A stretch of DNA of 64,000 nt. Origin: Ramlibacter paludis (lineage in GTDB: Bacteria; Pseudomonadota; Gammaproteobacteria; Burkholderiales; Burkholderiaceae_C). The stretch's first letter is position 1. Each line of letters starts with the position of its first letter. Below, in pieces: positions 1-8,207 of this stretch. The notes below the pieces were generated by a model, which did no database searches, was not told where the DNA came from, and saw nothing but the letters and a program-made list of their open reading frames with translations. The stretch is from positions 558,001-622,000 of the forward strand of contig NZ_JAKLTM010000002.1 of the NCBI RefSeq assembly GCF_022012305.1, read 5' to 3'. The position numbers were made by a program, and so were the translations under genes.

Positions 1-458
1 TTTTTGCACCAATTTGCACCATTCAGTGCAAGCCCGCACCAGCTAGGCCGAGGCCCGGTCTTCGACATACGTCTCCCAGACAGGCATTGCCATGACAAGG
101 CCGGCCCGGCTTCAGCACTTCGATTTCAGGTGGAGGCGGCTCGACGCGTTCAGCGTGTTGAAGTGAGCCAGTAGATTCTAGGCGTCCTTGATGAACGCGG
201 CGTGTGCTCTAGAACTTTCCATTTCAGTCGCTCTCCGGGCTGCCGCGCGCTGCCCCCGCCTACCCTGCCGGCGGCAGGCAAAACCTTTTAGTTACGCCCC
301 TCCGGTATCGCTCGAAGAAGAGCGTCTTGCTGATTAAGCGCTCGGCCACTCCAAGCAAACTCTCCCCCGCAAGGAGCGCCCCTACTCCATCCAACTGGGG
401 TAGCGCGTGCATTGCACGGGTGCTACTGTGATATGAGCAGTTAATAAGGAGGGCGACT
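1..458. other. Non-coding left edge of the window
   Basis: No convincing gene is seen here; the only open frame (260-490, minus) runs antisense into the start of the next gene and has no recognisable content. An inverted repeat TTGCAC-cattca-GTGCAA lies at 14-31, within a stretch where TGCACC-like words recur (5-10, 15-20). It could be an operator, but no gene starts close to it. A good Shine-Dalgarno AAGGAGG (447-453) serves the gene starting at 459. Confidence 0.5.
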
Positions 459-2549
459 ATGGTGGGACCGCTGACGAAGTCGCGATTCAAGCTCGCAATC
501 GATTGCCCGACGAAGCTGCACTACGCGAAAAGCGAGAACGGCTACAGGAACCAGAACGAAGGCAATGACTTTCTGGAAGCGCTTGCCGACGGAGGGCACC
601 AGGTGGGCGCTCTTGCCAAGTTTCGCTATCACCCGGACCCGTACGGCGCCGGCATCACGGTCGACACGTTGGTCAAGGATGACGCCATACGCGAAACCCA
701 AGCGAAACTGGCGGCTCCCGGCCGCGTAGTCATCGCCGAAGCGGCTCTCGCGTACGAGACGTACTTCATCCGCGTTGACGTTCTCATTCGAGACGGACAG
801 CTTATCGAATTGATTGAGGTTAAGTCCAAGAGCGTGAGCAATAGCGATGTCCAGAAGCGCTTTCAGGGGCCTGAGTGGCGTCCGTACCTTTACGACATCG
901 CGTTCCAGACACTCGTGGCCGAGAAGGTCTTCCCTGGCTACACAATCGTCCCCAAGCTCGTCCTGGTCAACAAGGAGCTGCCCTGCGACGTGGAAGGCCT
1001 GCACCAGAACTTCCGCATCGTTCCTGACGCATCCACTCGCTCTGTCCGAGTCGAGGTAGCGTCTGGCTTCGACCCTGCGATTGCGCGGAACTTGAGCATC
1101 CTGCGTGAAGTAGACGTCACCGACGTGGTGAACAAGCTCAGGACAACGCCGCTCATCGTCGCCGGCGTCGGTGCCCCTCACAACTCCGCGCTGGAGCCGT
1201 TCATGCGCTGGGCAGCAAGCATCCAGCAGCAACCGGACGCCTTTTTTGGCGGCCTGACCAAGGGCTGCAAGCTCTGCGAGTTCCGAGCCGACGACGGCGA
1301 CCAGGCGCGAAGCGGGAGGCATGAGTGCTGGCAGCGTGCCATCGCCGCGGGGATGCTGGAGAACACGGGCGACCCGACGGACCGCCGCTTGCCACTGTCA
1401 GTGGAAATCTGGGGCGGTGCAGCGGGCTCCAAGAGCATGGCCGGCGCCGTGCTGGACGCCAAGCGCGCATTCATCTTCGATGTGCAGGCCGACGACGTGC
1501 GCCCCACGCAAGACAAAGCCGCCATAGGTTTCACGCCGTTCGAGAGACGAATGGTTCAAGTCGAAGCCTTCAGGAGCGGTCCTGCCCACGTCATCAAAGA
1601 GCCTCGGCTCTTGGAGATGGATGACTGGGCGCGGCCTCTGCACATGATTGACTTCGAAACCAGCACCGCCGCCCTGCCCTTCTTTGCTGGCCAGCGACCG
1701 TACGAAACAGTCGCCTTCCAGTTCAGCCACCACATCCTGGAGCGCGCCGGGGACATCGGCGTCCGAGTGAGGCACGAGACCCAATGGATTAGCGTTGATG
1801 CGACGACGAACCCCAACGTCGACTTTGCGCGGGCACTACGGGCAGCCTTGATGCCGCAAGGCGTGCTGCAGGGCACGGTCTTCAGGTATCACAACCATGA
1901 AAACACGGTCTTGCGAGGCCTGCGGCAGGTCATCGCCAACCGCAATGACGCCGACAAGCAGCAGCTGCTCGACTTCATCGACCTCGTCACCAAGCCGTCG
2001 GATGCAGAAGCCAAGCAGGGCGTCCAGGCGGGGGCCAAGACAATGGTGGACCTGCACCGGCTAGTCCAAGAGGGCTACTACTCCAAGGTCGCAGGCGGCA
2101 GCATCTCACTGAAGTACATCCTGCCGGCCATTCTCAACGAGGCACCTGGAGTCGCCAGGTACTTCTCTCAGCCCGGGCTCTTCGCAGGGCCCGCAGTCAC
2201 CAGCAAGAACTTCAGCCACCAAGACGGTCACGTCTGGCTCCAGGCCGAATACGACAACAACCCGTACAAGACCCTGCCGCCCATCTTCTCGGGGGAGCGC
2301 GCCTCTCTCAACGAGATGCTCTTGAGACTGGCTGGCGACGATGGCGAGGAGACGGCAATCAACCAGGGCGGCATGGCGATGACCGCCTGGAACTTCACGC
2401 AGTTTGCGGACCTCTCGGCTGACGAGCGCGTCGCTATTCGGGATGCCCTGCTTCGGTACTGCGAACTGGACACGCTGGCCATGGTCATGTTGGTGATGGG
2501 CCTTTTTGAGCTGCGCGGTCACCCACTTCAGTTACTGGTGACCAACTGA
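459..2549 (+). CDS. DUF2779 protein: Cas4/RecB-like nuclease joined to a DEDD-type exonuclease-like domain
   Basis: 696 residues with an ATG start six bases after AAGGAGG. The N-terminal part (1-290) looks like a PD-(D/E)XK nuclease of the Cas4/RecB type: an early Cys in DCPTKLHY, a D...E-x-K core in VDVLIRDGQLIELIEVKSKS (residues about 108-127), and a Cys group GCKLCEF plus a downstream Cys (about 270-290) as in Fe-S nucleases. The second half opens with MIDFETSTAALPFF (about 394), which resembles the first acidic motif of DnaQ/DEDD 3'-5' exonucleases. This layout is typical of the DUF2779 family. It probably acts on DNA ends. A WYL regulator follows 31 bases later, suggesting a regulated defence unit. 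The enzymatic role is inferred from motifs. Confidence 0.8.
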   Translation: MVGPLTKSRFKLAIDCPTKLHYAKSENGYRNQNEGNDFLEALADGGHQVGALAKFRYHPDPYGAGITVDTLVKDDAIRETQAKLAAPGRVVIAEAALAYETYFIRVDVLIRDGQLIELIEVKSKSVSNSDVQKRFQGPEWRPYLYDIAFQTLVAEKVFPGYTIVPKLVLVNKELPCDVEGLHQNFRIVPDASTRSVRVEVASGFDPAIARNLSILREVDVTDVVNKLRTTPLIVAGVGAPHNSALEPFMRWAASIQQQPDAFFGGLTKGCKLCEFRADDGDQARSGRHECWQRAIAAGMLENTGDPTDRRLPLSVEIWGGAAGSKSMAGAVLDAKRAFIFDVQADDVRPTQDKAAIGFTPFERRMVQVEAFRSGPAHVIKEPRLLEMDDWARPLHMIDFETSTAALPFFAGQRPYETVAFQFSHHILERAGDIGVRVRHETQWISVDATTNPNVDFARALRAALMPQGVLQGTVFRYHNHENTVLRGLRQVIANRNDADKQQLLDFIDLVTKPSDAEAKQGVQAGAKTMVDLHRLVQEGYYSKVAGGSISLKYILPAILNEAPGVARYFSQPGLFAGPAVTSKNFSHQDGHVWLQAEYDNNPYKTLPPIFSGERASLNEMLLRLAGDDGEETAINQGGMAMTAWNFTQFADLSADERVAIRDALLRYCELDTLAMVMLVMGLFELRGHPLQLLVTN

Positions 2550-2580
2550 GCTTTTGGAATTTTGAACGGGAGGAGGTGCA

Positions 2581-3672
2581 ATGCGCCAGACATCAGGAAG
2601 TAGTCCGGTGAGCCGGGGAAAGCGCAGCGACCTATCGGCGCGTGGGAGTGGAGCGAAGAGCACTCGTTCGGTGAAGCCGAAGAAGTCGCGCGTGACGAAA
2701 ATCAGTCTCCAGCGCATCGCGAAGATTGTGCGGCTCATTCGCCGCAAGGGCGTCGTTCCGATGCGCCAGTTCCGCGAAGAGTTCGAGAGTGTCTCCGAGA
2801 AGACTATTACCCGCGACATAGAGTTCCTCCGCGACCGTTTCGAGTGCCCCATCGAGTGGAGCCGCAACAAAGGCGGGTGGGTCATCGACGACAACGGGCA
2901 GTTCGAGCTGCCCGGGGTGTGGTTCGAGGCGTCAGAGGTTTTCGCGCTGCTCATGATGCTGCGGTTGGTCAAAGGGGTGCAGCCTGGCCTCCTGGAGGAA
3001 CACCTGGGGCCGCTGGAAAGTCGTCTGCGTCGGATGCTGTCGGTGGGCGCTCCCAAGGCGAACCTGGAAGGCAAGGTCAAGCTGATTCACTTCGCTCCTC
3101 GCAAGGTGGACCCGAGGCACTTCCAGGTGCTCGCAAGCGCGCTGCTTGACGGCAAGAAGGTGCACCTGAAGTACTGGGTTCGCGAGCGCCAGGAGCTGAC
3201 CGAACGAACAGTCTCGCCGCAGCAGCTGACGCACTACCGCGAGAACTGGCTGCTCGATGCCTGGTGCCACTTGCGAGGGGACTTGCGGTCATTCTCCCTG
3301 GACTCCATCCGCCAGGTCCAGGTTTTGGACGAGCCGGCCGACACGCTGACGCGTGAGCAGATGGACGAGCATTTCCAAAGCGGGTACGGCCTCTTCGCCG
3401 GCCACGCGATGCACCGGGCGCGTCTTAAGTTCAGTCCCCGTCGGGCGGAAACAGTGTCTCTGGAGACTTGGCACCCCGACGAGACGAGCGAGACGCTGGC
3501 TGATGGAAGCTACCTGCTGGAGGTCCCGTACTCGAACGACGAGGAGCTGGTTGCAGACCTTCTGAGGCATGGACCCGAAGTGGAAGTCCTTGGCCCGCCC
3601 GAACTTCGTCAGAAGGTCTACAAGACTTTGTGCAGTGCAGCAGAAAAATATGTTCTCCGGGGTGCCGGGTAG
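2581..3672 (+). CDS. WYL-domain transcriptional regulator
   Basis: 363 residues; ATG preceded by GGGAGGAGG. A basic N-terminal tail (1-45) leads to a winged helix-turn-helix (about 46-100, with SEKTITRDIEFLRDRF as the likely recognition helix), then a WYL-type domain (about 190-245) in which the signature reads ENWLLDAW rather than WYL, and a C-terminal WCX-like extension. WYL proteins of this build (such as CapW and BrxR) often repress neighbouring defence genes and respond to nucleic-acid ligands; that is family knowledge. Its place between the DUF2779 nuclease and the ubiquitin-like cassette suggests it controls one or both. Confidence 0.85.
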   Translation: MRQTSGSSPVSRGKRSDLSARGSGAKSTRSVKPKKSRVTKISLQRIAKIVRLIRRKGVVPMRQFREEFESVSEKTITRDIEFLRDRFECPIEWSRNKGGWVIDDNGQFELPGVWFEASEVFALLMMLRLVKGVQPGLLEEHLGPLESRLRRMLSVGAPKANLEGKVKLIHFAPRKVDPRHFQVLASALLDGKKVHLKYWVRERQELTERTVSPQQLTHYRENWLLDAWCHLRGDLRSFSLDSIRQVQVLDEPADTLTREQMDEHFQSGYGLFAGHAMHRARLKFSPRRAETVSLETWHPDETSETLADGSYLLEVPYSNDEELVADLLRHGPEVEVLGPPELRQKVYKTLCSAAEKYVLRGAG

Positions 3673-3742
3673 GACATTCGTTGTCCTAGTGCCCCCGAAA
3701 CAATCCTGTCCCAGCTCGGGAAGGTCCCGATTGGAGTCCAGG

Positions 3743-4018
3743 ATGAAGGTGAACTTTGCACATCTGCGCGAGCGCGCCCAGGCCGGCGGCTGGATTAACT
3801 TCGCCGTCTTTGACGCCCAGTCGTCGTCCGGCACCAGCGCTGACAACTCCAAGCTCCTGGCGCAGCTGACTGTCCGCGCCCGCGCCACGTTGCGGGTCGA
3901 CCAGGCCGCCTTGGTGTTCACAAACGCCGGGCGCCTGCAGTTCTTCGGCAGCCCTCCCCTCGTCGAGTACCTGTCCCGCAGTGACTTGCCAGGCTGGACC
4001 CACCACATCGAAATCTGA
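3743..4018 (+). CDS. Small unknown protein at the head of the Ubl cassette
   Basis: 91 residues, not recognised. The start MKVNFAHLRERA is chosen because the upstream extension is antisense-like, out of phase with the WYL gene, and shows no plausible protein. It ends in an acidic/aromatic tail (DLPGWTHHIEI) with predicted alpha/beta content and no signal peptide. It lies 70 bases after the WYL gene and 11 bases before the next small gene, so it probably belongs to the ubiquitin-like operon, perhaps as an adaptor or substrate. Function unknown. Confidence 0.65.
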   Translation: MKVNFAHLRERAQAGGWINFAVFDAQSSSGTSADNSKLLAQLTVRARATLRVDQAALVFTNAGRLQFFGSPPLVEYLSRSDLPGWTHHIEI

Positions 4019-4029
4019 AAGGCACTCCC

Positions 4030-4209
4030 ATGGCCAAGAACACCCCCATCGGCGACAACGCACGCCGCGGCGCTGTGCGCGACCGCTCCCAAGTCTTCAA
4101 TCCCCAGAACGACACCTGGACGAAGCGTGATACCGGAAACGGCCGCTTCATGGACCAGAAGAAGGACGGCGACCCGTTCAAGGGTGTGCGCAAGGAAAAG
4201 AAGGACTGA
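4030..4209 (+). CDS. Small basic, charged protein (59 aa) in the Ubl cassette
   Basis: 59 residues (start MAKNTPIGDN, end GVRKEKKD). It is highly polar, rich in Lys, Arg, Asp and Asn, and has no hydrophobic core segment, so it may be disordered or nucleic-acid binding. It is too short for usual ORF cut-offs but sits exactly between 4018 and 4214 in the operon with short gaps on both sides and codon use like its neighbours. It resembles small TPxGxN...GAVRDRSQ proteins I associate with such operons, but no named function is known to me. Confidence 0.6.
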   Translation: MAKNTPIGDNARRGAVRDRSQVFNPQNDTWTKRDTGNGRFMDQKKDGDPFKGVRKEKKD

Positions 4210-4213
4210 GGCG

Positions 4214-4531
4214 ATGGTCGACGAACTGACCGAAGTGCTCTATCAACACCCGGAAGACTGCCGGGCGTGCGGAGCCGCGCTGTTTTCCGCCGCAGGCCTG
4301 GCGACGATTGCCGGCCTCTACGTGAAAGTCGGCACTGCGGCCGTGTCCATCGCCACCAGCATAGCGGGCCAGCCTGCTGAATACGGCGCCGCTCAGCTCC
4401 TTCCCGGCATGTGGACCTGGTGGATTCCGGAATCCCTCGCTGGTTTTCTGCTTTATGCCGCAGTCGGTGCCGCTGGGCTCCTGCTCGCCCGGGCGGCAAA
4501 AAAAGTACAGAAGCTGCTTCGCGCGCTCTAG
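4214..4531 (+). CDS. Small two-segment membrane protein in the Ubl cassette
   Basis: 105 residues starting ATG four bases after the previous stop. It has a CRAC motif near the N-terminus (DCRACGAAL, about 18-26), a first hydrophobic stretch about 22-50, a tryptophan-rich linker (GMWTWWIPE), a second hydrophobic stretch about 74-96 and a basic C-terminal tail (RAAKKVQKLLRAL). This predicts a small inner-membrane protein with its tail probably in the cytoplasm. A membrane component in a ubiquitin-like conjugation operon is notable; it could be a target or an effector. Function unknown. Confidence 0.7.
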   Translation: MVDELTEVLYQHPEDCRACGAALFSAAGLATIAGLYVKVGTAAVSIATSIAGQPAEYGAAQLLPGMWTWWIPESLAGFLLYAAVGAAGLLLARAAKKVQKLLRAL

Positions 4532-4568
4532 GCGCGCAAAGCAGCTTGTCCAATTACCTGGAGAAATG

Positions 4569-4838
4569 ATGGCAACGAAAGAAGACAAAGACATTCACCT
4601 AAAGGTGGTCGTGAACGGCAACGGCGTCCCGCTGAAGGGTGCCCCCACGGACCTGCTGGGGTCTCTTGTTGTGCCCGCTTTGGAGAAGGCAAACGTCGCC
4701 GACAAGTCCGAGACCGACCGTTGGGTCTTCACGGACAGCGCCGGACAGACCTTGGACAAGGCACGGGCCCTCGCGAGCTTCGGGTTCGCACATAACGCCG
4801 AGATTTTTCTGAACCTGACCGCGGGTGTGGTCGGCTGA
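4569..4838 (+). CDS. Ubiquitin-like modifier, DUF2604-type
   Basis: 89 residues (an ATG three bases earlier, 4566, is also possible; GGAG lies at 4560-4563). The strand/helix pattern fits a beta-grasp fold: IHLKVVVNG, then a helix LLGSLVVPALEKAN, then WVFTDSAG, ARALASFGF and EIFLNLTAG. The protein stops directly after AGVVG, so its C-terminal glycine is already exposed, as expected for adenylation by an E1 without processing. The family match to DUF2604 ubiquitin-like proteins rests on this pattern and on the adjacent E2, JAMM and E1 genes. It is presumably conjugated to unknown targets. Confidence 0.8.
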   Translation: MATKEDKDIHLKVVVNGNGVPLKGAPTDLLGSLVVPALEKANVADKSETDRWVFTDSAGQTLDKARALASFGFAHNAEIFLNLTAGVVG

Positions 4839-5475
4839 CCCGGTGTACACCGACCCTCATGTGGTGCGGCGCAAGGTGGAGCGTGAGCTACGCCACCTAG
4901 TCGACCGCATCGACTACTTTCGAGAGCGGGGCATCTGGGTCTTGGAGTACCGGTTTCCGACGCTGCTGGTCGCGTTCGCAGCTGCACGATTCACGCCACA
5001 CCCCATCGTCCCGTTCGGCGTGTTGCTCGAATTGAGCAACTACGACGTAGAACCGCCTTCGGTTTCGTTCGTCAATCCGTTCACCAAGGTGCCACTGAAG
5101 CGCAATCAACTCGCAACTGAACTGCAGCGGGTCAGGCTCCTGCCGCCATCAGACCTTCAGCCTGGTCGGGCACCGAATGGACCGACCGGTCCCGACGGAC
5201 AGCCCCTTCGACAAGGCGTGCCAGAGCGGTTCCTTCAGTTCTGGTCCGACGACGACATCCCGTTCATGTGCATGCGTGGAGTTCGCGAGTATCACAACAA
5301 CCCGGGGCATACCGGCGATTCTTGGTGGCTGCACCGGGCGCAGAACGCTGGAAGCATCATTCGGCTTCTGGAAATCATCGCGAAGTACGGTACAGAGCCC
5401 ATGGTGCAGCAGAACTTCTCGGTCCAGGTGCAAGCCGCAGGCATCGTCGTGCAGCAAATTGTGGAACCCGCATGA
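4825..5475 (+). CDS. E2-like ubiquitin-conjugating protein (prokaryotic E2 fold)
   Basis: 216 residues from a GTG overlapping the Ubl stop; a second GTG at 4843 is equally possible. YDVEPPSVSFVNPF (74-87) mirrors the YPxxPPxVxF signature of E2 proteins. The protein has a single cysteine, Cys149 in PFMCMRG, placed after that motif as the catalytic Cys of an E2 would be, followed by REYHNNPGHTGDSWWLHR with conserved-looking His, Asn and Trp. It is expected to accept the Ubl from the E1 encoded at 5960 and pass it to targets. The next gene overlaps its stop (ATGA), indicating translational coupling. Assignment is from motif and context. Confidence 0.8.
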   Translation: MWSADPVYTDPHVVRRKVERELRHLVDRIDYFRERGIWVLEYRFPTLLVAFAAARFTPHPIVPFGVLLELSNYDVEPPSVSFVNPFTKVPLKRNQLATELQRVRLLPPSDLQPGRAPNGPTGPDGQPLRQGVPERFLQFWSDDDIPFMCMRGVREYHNNPGHTGDSWWLHRAQNAGSIIRLLEIIAKYGTEPMVQQNFSVQVQAAGIVVQQIVEPA

Positions 5476-5957
5476 GCCTGCTTTCCGACGTCACAGAAGT
5501 GCGCGTGCCGCGCCAAGTGCTTACCGATGGGTACGAATCCATGCGGTTAGCTGGAAAGCTGGGGCTCGAAGGCATGGTGCTTTGGGCGGGCCAACAAGAG
5601 GGCACGCTTTTTCAAGTCACTCAGCTCATTGTTCCGAAACAACGGGGTCTGCGCACGGCTGATGGTCTCTGCGCGGTGGTTGACGGGGACGAGTTGGCGC
5701 GCTTGAACGTGCACCTCTATCGGAACTCACTCGACCTCGTCGCCCAAATACATACCCATCCTGGCGCGGCCTACCACTCAGAGACCGACGACAAGTTCGC
5801 TATAGCCACCACTATCGGCTGCTTTTCCATTGTGGTACCCAGCTTCGCGGTGCGTGACTTCCCTCTAGCCGAGTGCGCCGTCTACCGGTTGGACGACGCT
5901 GGAGCGTGGAACGAAGTTGACGAATCCGAAAGTCCAAACCGAATCGTGGTGGTCTGA
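5472..5957 (+). CDS. JAB/MPN (JAMM) metalloprotease, deubiquitinase-like
   Basis: 161 residues, starting inside the E2 stop. The zinc-site motif is complete: Glu33 (LEGMVLW), His94-Thr-His96-Pro, Ser103 and Asp106 (HTHPGAAYHSETD). Proteins of this family remove ubiquitin-like modifiers or trim precursors. Because the Ubl here already ends in Gly, the protease is more likely to reverse conjugation than to mature the modifier; this is inference. It lies between the E2 and E1 genes in a tight operon, as in Bil-type and related bacterial ubiquitin systems. Confidence 0.88.
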   Translation: MSLLSDVTEVRVPRQVLTDGYESMRLAGKLGLEGMVLWAGQQEGTLFQVTQLIVPKQRGLRTADGLCAVVDGDELARLNVHLYRNSLDLVAQIHTHPGAAYHSETDDKFAIATTIGCFSIVVPSFAVRDFPLAECAVYRLDDAGAWNEVDESESPNRIVVV

Positions 5958-5959
5958 CC

Positions 5960-7504
5960 ATGGCCCTTGCAGATTACTTCTACAGAAATACTCAGGCGGC
6001 CGCAGCACTGGTGAGCGGATTTGACGCCGAGTTGCTCGCAAAGAAGCTCGAAGCGCATGTCGTTGGGCTCGCCCTTGACGAGACAGCTCAGTCGAGCGCC
6101 GAGGCGCAAGCGACAGCTGATTTGGCAGTGCGTTTGCTTGCGCGGCTCTACCCTACCCTTGCTATCGTTCCACTTGGGAAGGCCAAGCCGGCGAGCCTGA
6201 CCGGTCTGAAGCAGCTTGCAAGAGAAATCAATCCAAAGATTGACATCGACGACAGCCTCGAGCGCGCCACAGTCCTTCTTGTCGTGGGTCGCAGCCGCGC
6301 GCCTGATTCGAGAGCATCGCCAGACCACACCTGGTATCTGGGCTCAGATAACTGGATTGCTGCTGTGAATCGCGCCGCCCTGGTTGGGAGCGGCCCGAGC
6401 AGCAATCCCTTAGGGGCTGGTGCTGCGGCGTGCATTGGCGTGGCCAACGTGTTCAGGGCGATTTTCCAGGACGAAGTCGGCAAGGCAGCACTTGACGACA
6501 GCGTTCGCGTCTCGCTCCTGGACCTGCGTCCCGCAACTGCGAAATCGTCGAACCCCGAGTTGGCCCGAGTGACTCTCAAGGACGTTCACCTGGCTGGCGT
6601 CGGCGCGATTGGTAACGGCGTTCTTTGGGCGCTCACTCGCATGCGCTGCAGCGGTGACCTGCACATCATCGACCCGGAAAAGGTCTCGGACAGCAACCTG
6701 CAGCGCTACGTGATGCTCAAGGCTGGGGACTTGGGCAAGGAGAAGGCCCCTCTCGCCGTCACCTGGTTCGGGGAATCCAAAGGCTTCTCGGTGAAGGAAA
6801 AAGTCTCGGACTGGGCCACACACGTTGCCGAAGTGCCGGGCTACCGGGTGGACACCGTGTTGAGCGCCGTAGATACCGCCGCCGCGCGCATCCAGATTCA
6901 GGCCAGCCTGCCCCGCGTCATCTTCAACGCATGGACGCAGAAAGGGGAGGCGGGACTCTCGAGACACGCCGACTTCCTCTCGTCTATGGCCTGCCTGGCC
7001 TGCCTTTACCTCCCTACCGGCGAGTTGAAAAACGAGGACGCATTGGTCCTTGAGGCACTCAAGTTGCCCAACGACAAGCCCACGCTTGACCAGGTCCGCC
7101 GTCGACTGCAGCAGAACCTTCCTACGGATGTCGAGTTTCTCCAGCGAATCGCAACTGCCGCAGGCGTCGCCTATGAGAAGCTGGCCGGATTCGAGAATCG
7201 CCCGTTGCGCGACCTCTACGTTGACGCAGTCTGCGGCGGCCAAGTCATGGAGTTCCACAAAGCGGCCATCCAGGCGAGGGCCGAAGTCCCCATGGGATTC
7301 CAGTCAGCCTTTGCCGGGTTGCTGATAGCAGCCGAACTGGCGCGACCGGCCGCCCTCGACGAGACCGTGACGCAGATTGACCTGATGGCACCGTTTCCGA
7401 GGCGACCCAGTCGACTGAGGGCGAAAACGCTAAAGCCGCACTGCCTGTGCGCAGACCAAGATTTCCGCGACGTGTACGCAGAGAAGTATGGAATTTCGAG
7501 TTGA
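5960..7504 (+). CDS. E1-like ThiF/HesA-family activating enzyme
   Basis: 514 residues, ATG two bases after the JAB stop. A nucleotide-binding motif GVGAIGNG (about 214-221) is followed by IDPEKVSDSNLQRY, giving the Asp and the Asn/Arg expected to bind ATP and the Ubl C-terminus, and by GKEKA. A CLACLY group (about 352-357) may bind zinc. An N-terminal 200-residue extension precedes the Rossmann domain, which is longer than in ThiF or MoeB and fits the dedicated E1s of bacterial ubiquitin-like operons. A downstream Cys (AVCGG, about 428) is a candidate thioester site. Last intact gene of the cassette. Confidence 0.88.
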   Translation: MALADYFYRNTQAAAALVSGFDAELLAKKLEAHVVGLALDETAQSSAEAQATADLAVRLLARLYPTLAIVPLGKAKPASLTGLKQLAREINPKIDIDDSLERATVLLVVGRSRAPDSRASPDHTWYLGSDNWIAAVNRAALVGSGPSSNPLGAGAAACIGVANVFRAIFQDEVGKAALDDSVRVSLLDLRPATAKSSNPELARVTLKDVHLAGVGAIGNGVLWALTRMRCSGDLHIIDPEKVSDSNLQRYVMLKAGDLGKEKAPLAVTWFGESKGFSVKEKVSDWATHVAEVPGYRVDTVLSAVDTAAARIQIQASLPRVIFNAWTQKGEAGLSRHADFLSSMACLACLYLPTGELKNEDALVLEALKLPNDKPTLDQVRRRLQQNLPTDVEFLQRIATAAGVAYEKLAGFENRPLRDLYVDAVCGGQVMEFHKAAIQARAEVPMGFQSAFAGLLIAAELARPAALDETVTQIDLMAPFPRRPSRLRAKTLKPHCLCADQDFRDVYAEKYGISS

Positions 7505-7524
7505 AGCTTGAAGCGAGGAAACTA

Positions 7525-7703
7525 ATGACCAAGTGGGCCGACTATGTCGTAACGGGCGTGAAGTACAGCGCCGGAGACCTCCACGTGCAAAGGGTTGGAA
7601 GTGCGTGAGCACGAGGATAACAAGCTCGTGCGAACGCGGGCGATGACCCGCCCCTGATGTCGTGGACTTGCTGGCGAAGGGCAAGACCAGTAACGTCGTA
7701 CAC
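7525..7703 (+). pseudogene. DUF3892-like small protein, broken by two frameshifts
   Basis: A well-placed ATG (after GCGAGGAAACTA) opens MTKWADYVVTGVKYSAGDL, which resembles the start of DUF3892 proteins, but the frame stops at 7608. Homology-like text continues in the next frame from about 7598 (EVREHEDNKLVRTRAMTR) and in the third frame from about 7653 (PDVVDLLAKGKTSNVVH). Each change equals one extra base, at GGTTGGAAG and within CGCCCCTG. The family assignment is by eye and moderate; the broken reading is clear. It follows the E1 gene by 20 bases, so it may once have been the last cassette member. Confidence 0.55.
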
Positions 7704-7922
7704 GCCGATAAACAGCGCGCTCGTCCCAGGTCTGCCTAGGAACGACACCAACCCAGTGCAGTCCTTGAATACTGCGCGGCCCTGCAGCGACTGATAGGTT
7801 TCGAAATGGCCCTCCCGGTAGAGCAAGTCGACGTCCCAGCGTGGGTCTTGGTGGCGAACCAGCTTGGTCTTGACGCTCTCGTCGAAGCCGTAGGGCGCGA
7901 GTATGGTGGCGAGGTTGAGCAT
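7542..7922 (-). pseudogene. GIY-YIG-type protein, N-terminal fragment only
   Basis: Residues 1-79 (GYGFDES...KTKLVRHQ, GHFETYQSLQ, LVSFLGRPG, FIGVYDVTG) match the N-terminal region seen before GIY-YIG nuclease domains, and share layout with the intact protein at 18874-19698. After about position 7690 the frame runs antisense through the DUF3892 remnant and its sequence (RGGSSPAFARA...) is not protein-like. No GIY-YIG catalytic part is left. It reads as a gene cut off by a deletion that joined it tail to tail with the DUF3892 remnant. Confidence 0.55.
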
Positions 7923-7927
7923 GCGGC

Positions 7928-8128
7928 CTACTTTGCCAGCACTGTCCCCTCATCGCGCCTTACAGGCTCGACTCGCTCGCCGTTGACAAACACCTCGCCG
8001 CCGCGCACTTCGATGACGATGAGACCGAATGTGGACTGCCAGTGCACCGTCACGTCACCTGAATTCGCGCCCGCGCGGGCGCTTGCCGCCCGTATCCGGT
8101 TCAGCTCGACCTGAGATGGAACGTCCAT
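7928..8128 (-). CDS. Small conserved-looking hypothetical protein
   Basis: 66 residues when started at MDVPSQVELN (an upstream extension to 8173 is less likely). Predicted helix (ELNRIRAASARAG) then beta strands (FGLIVIEVRGGEVFVNGERVEPV); no membrane segment or known motif. It lies five bases upstream of the truncated GIY-YIG gene on the same strand and probably formed an operon with it. Function unknown. Confidence 0.5.
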   Translation of the reverse strand: MDVPSQVELNRIRAASARAGANSGDVTVHWQSTFGLIVIEVRGGEVFVNGERVEPVRRDEGTVLAK

Positions 8129-8207
8129 ATGCAATACTGTACGTCCATACAGCATCCAAGTCCAGAGCGACAACAGGATTTTTTAAGCGTCGCGGATATT
8201 GAGCCAG

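Noticed and set aside
14-31. TGCACC-like repeat at the left edge as an NtrC site
   Set aside because: The half-sites are one base too close compared with the 17-base NtrC consensus and no sigma-54 promoter or gene start is nearby.
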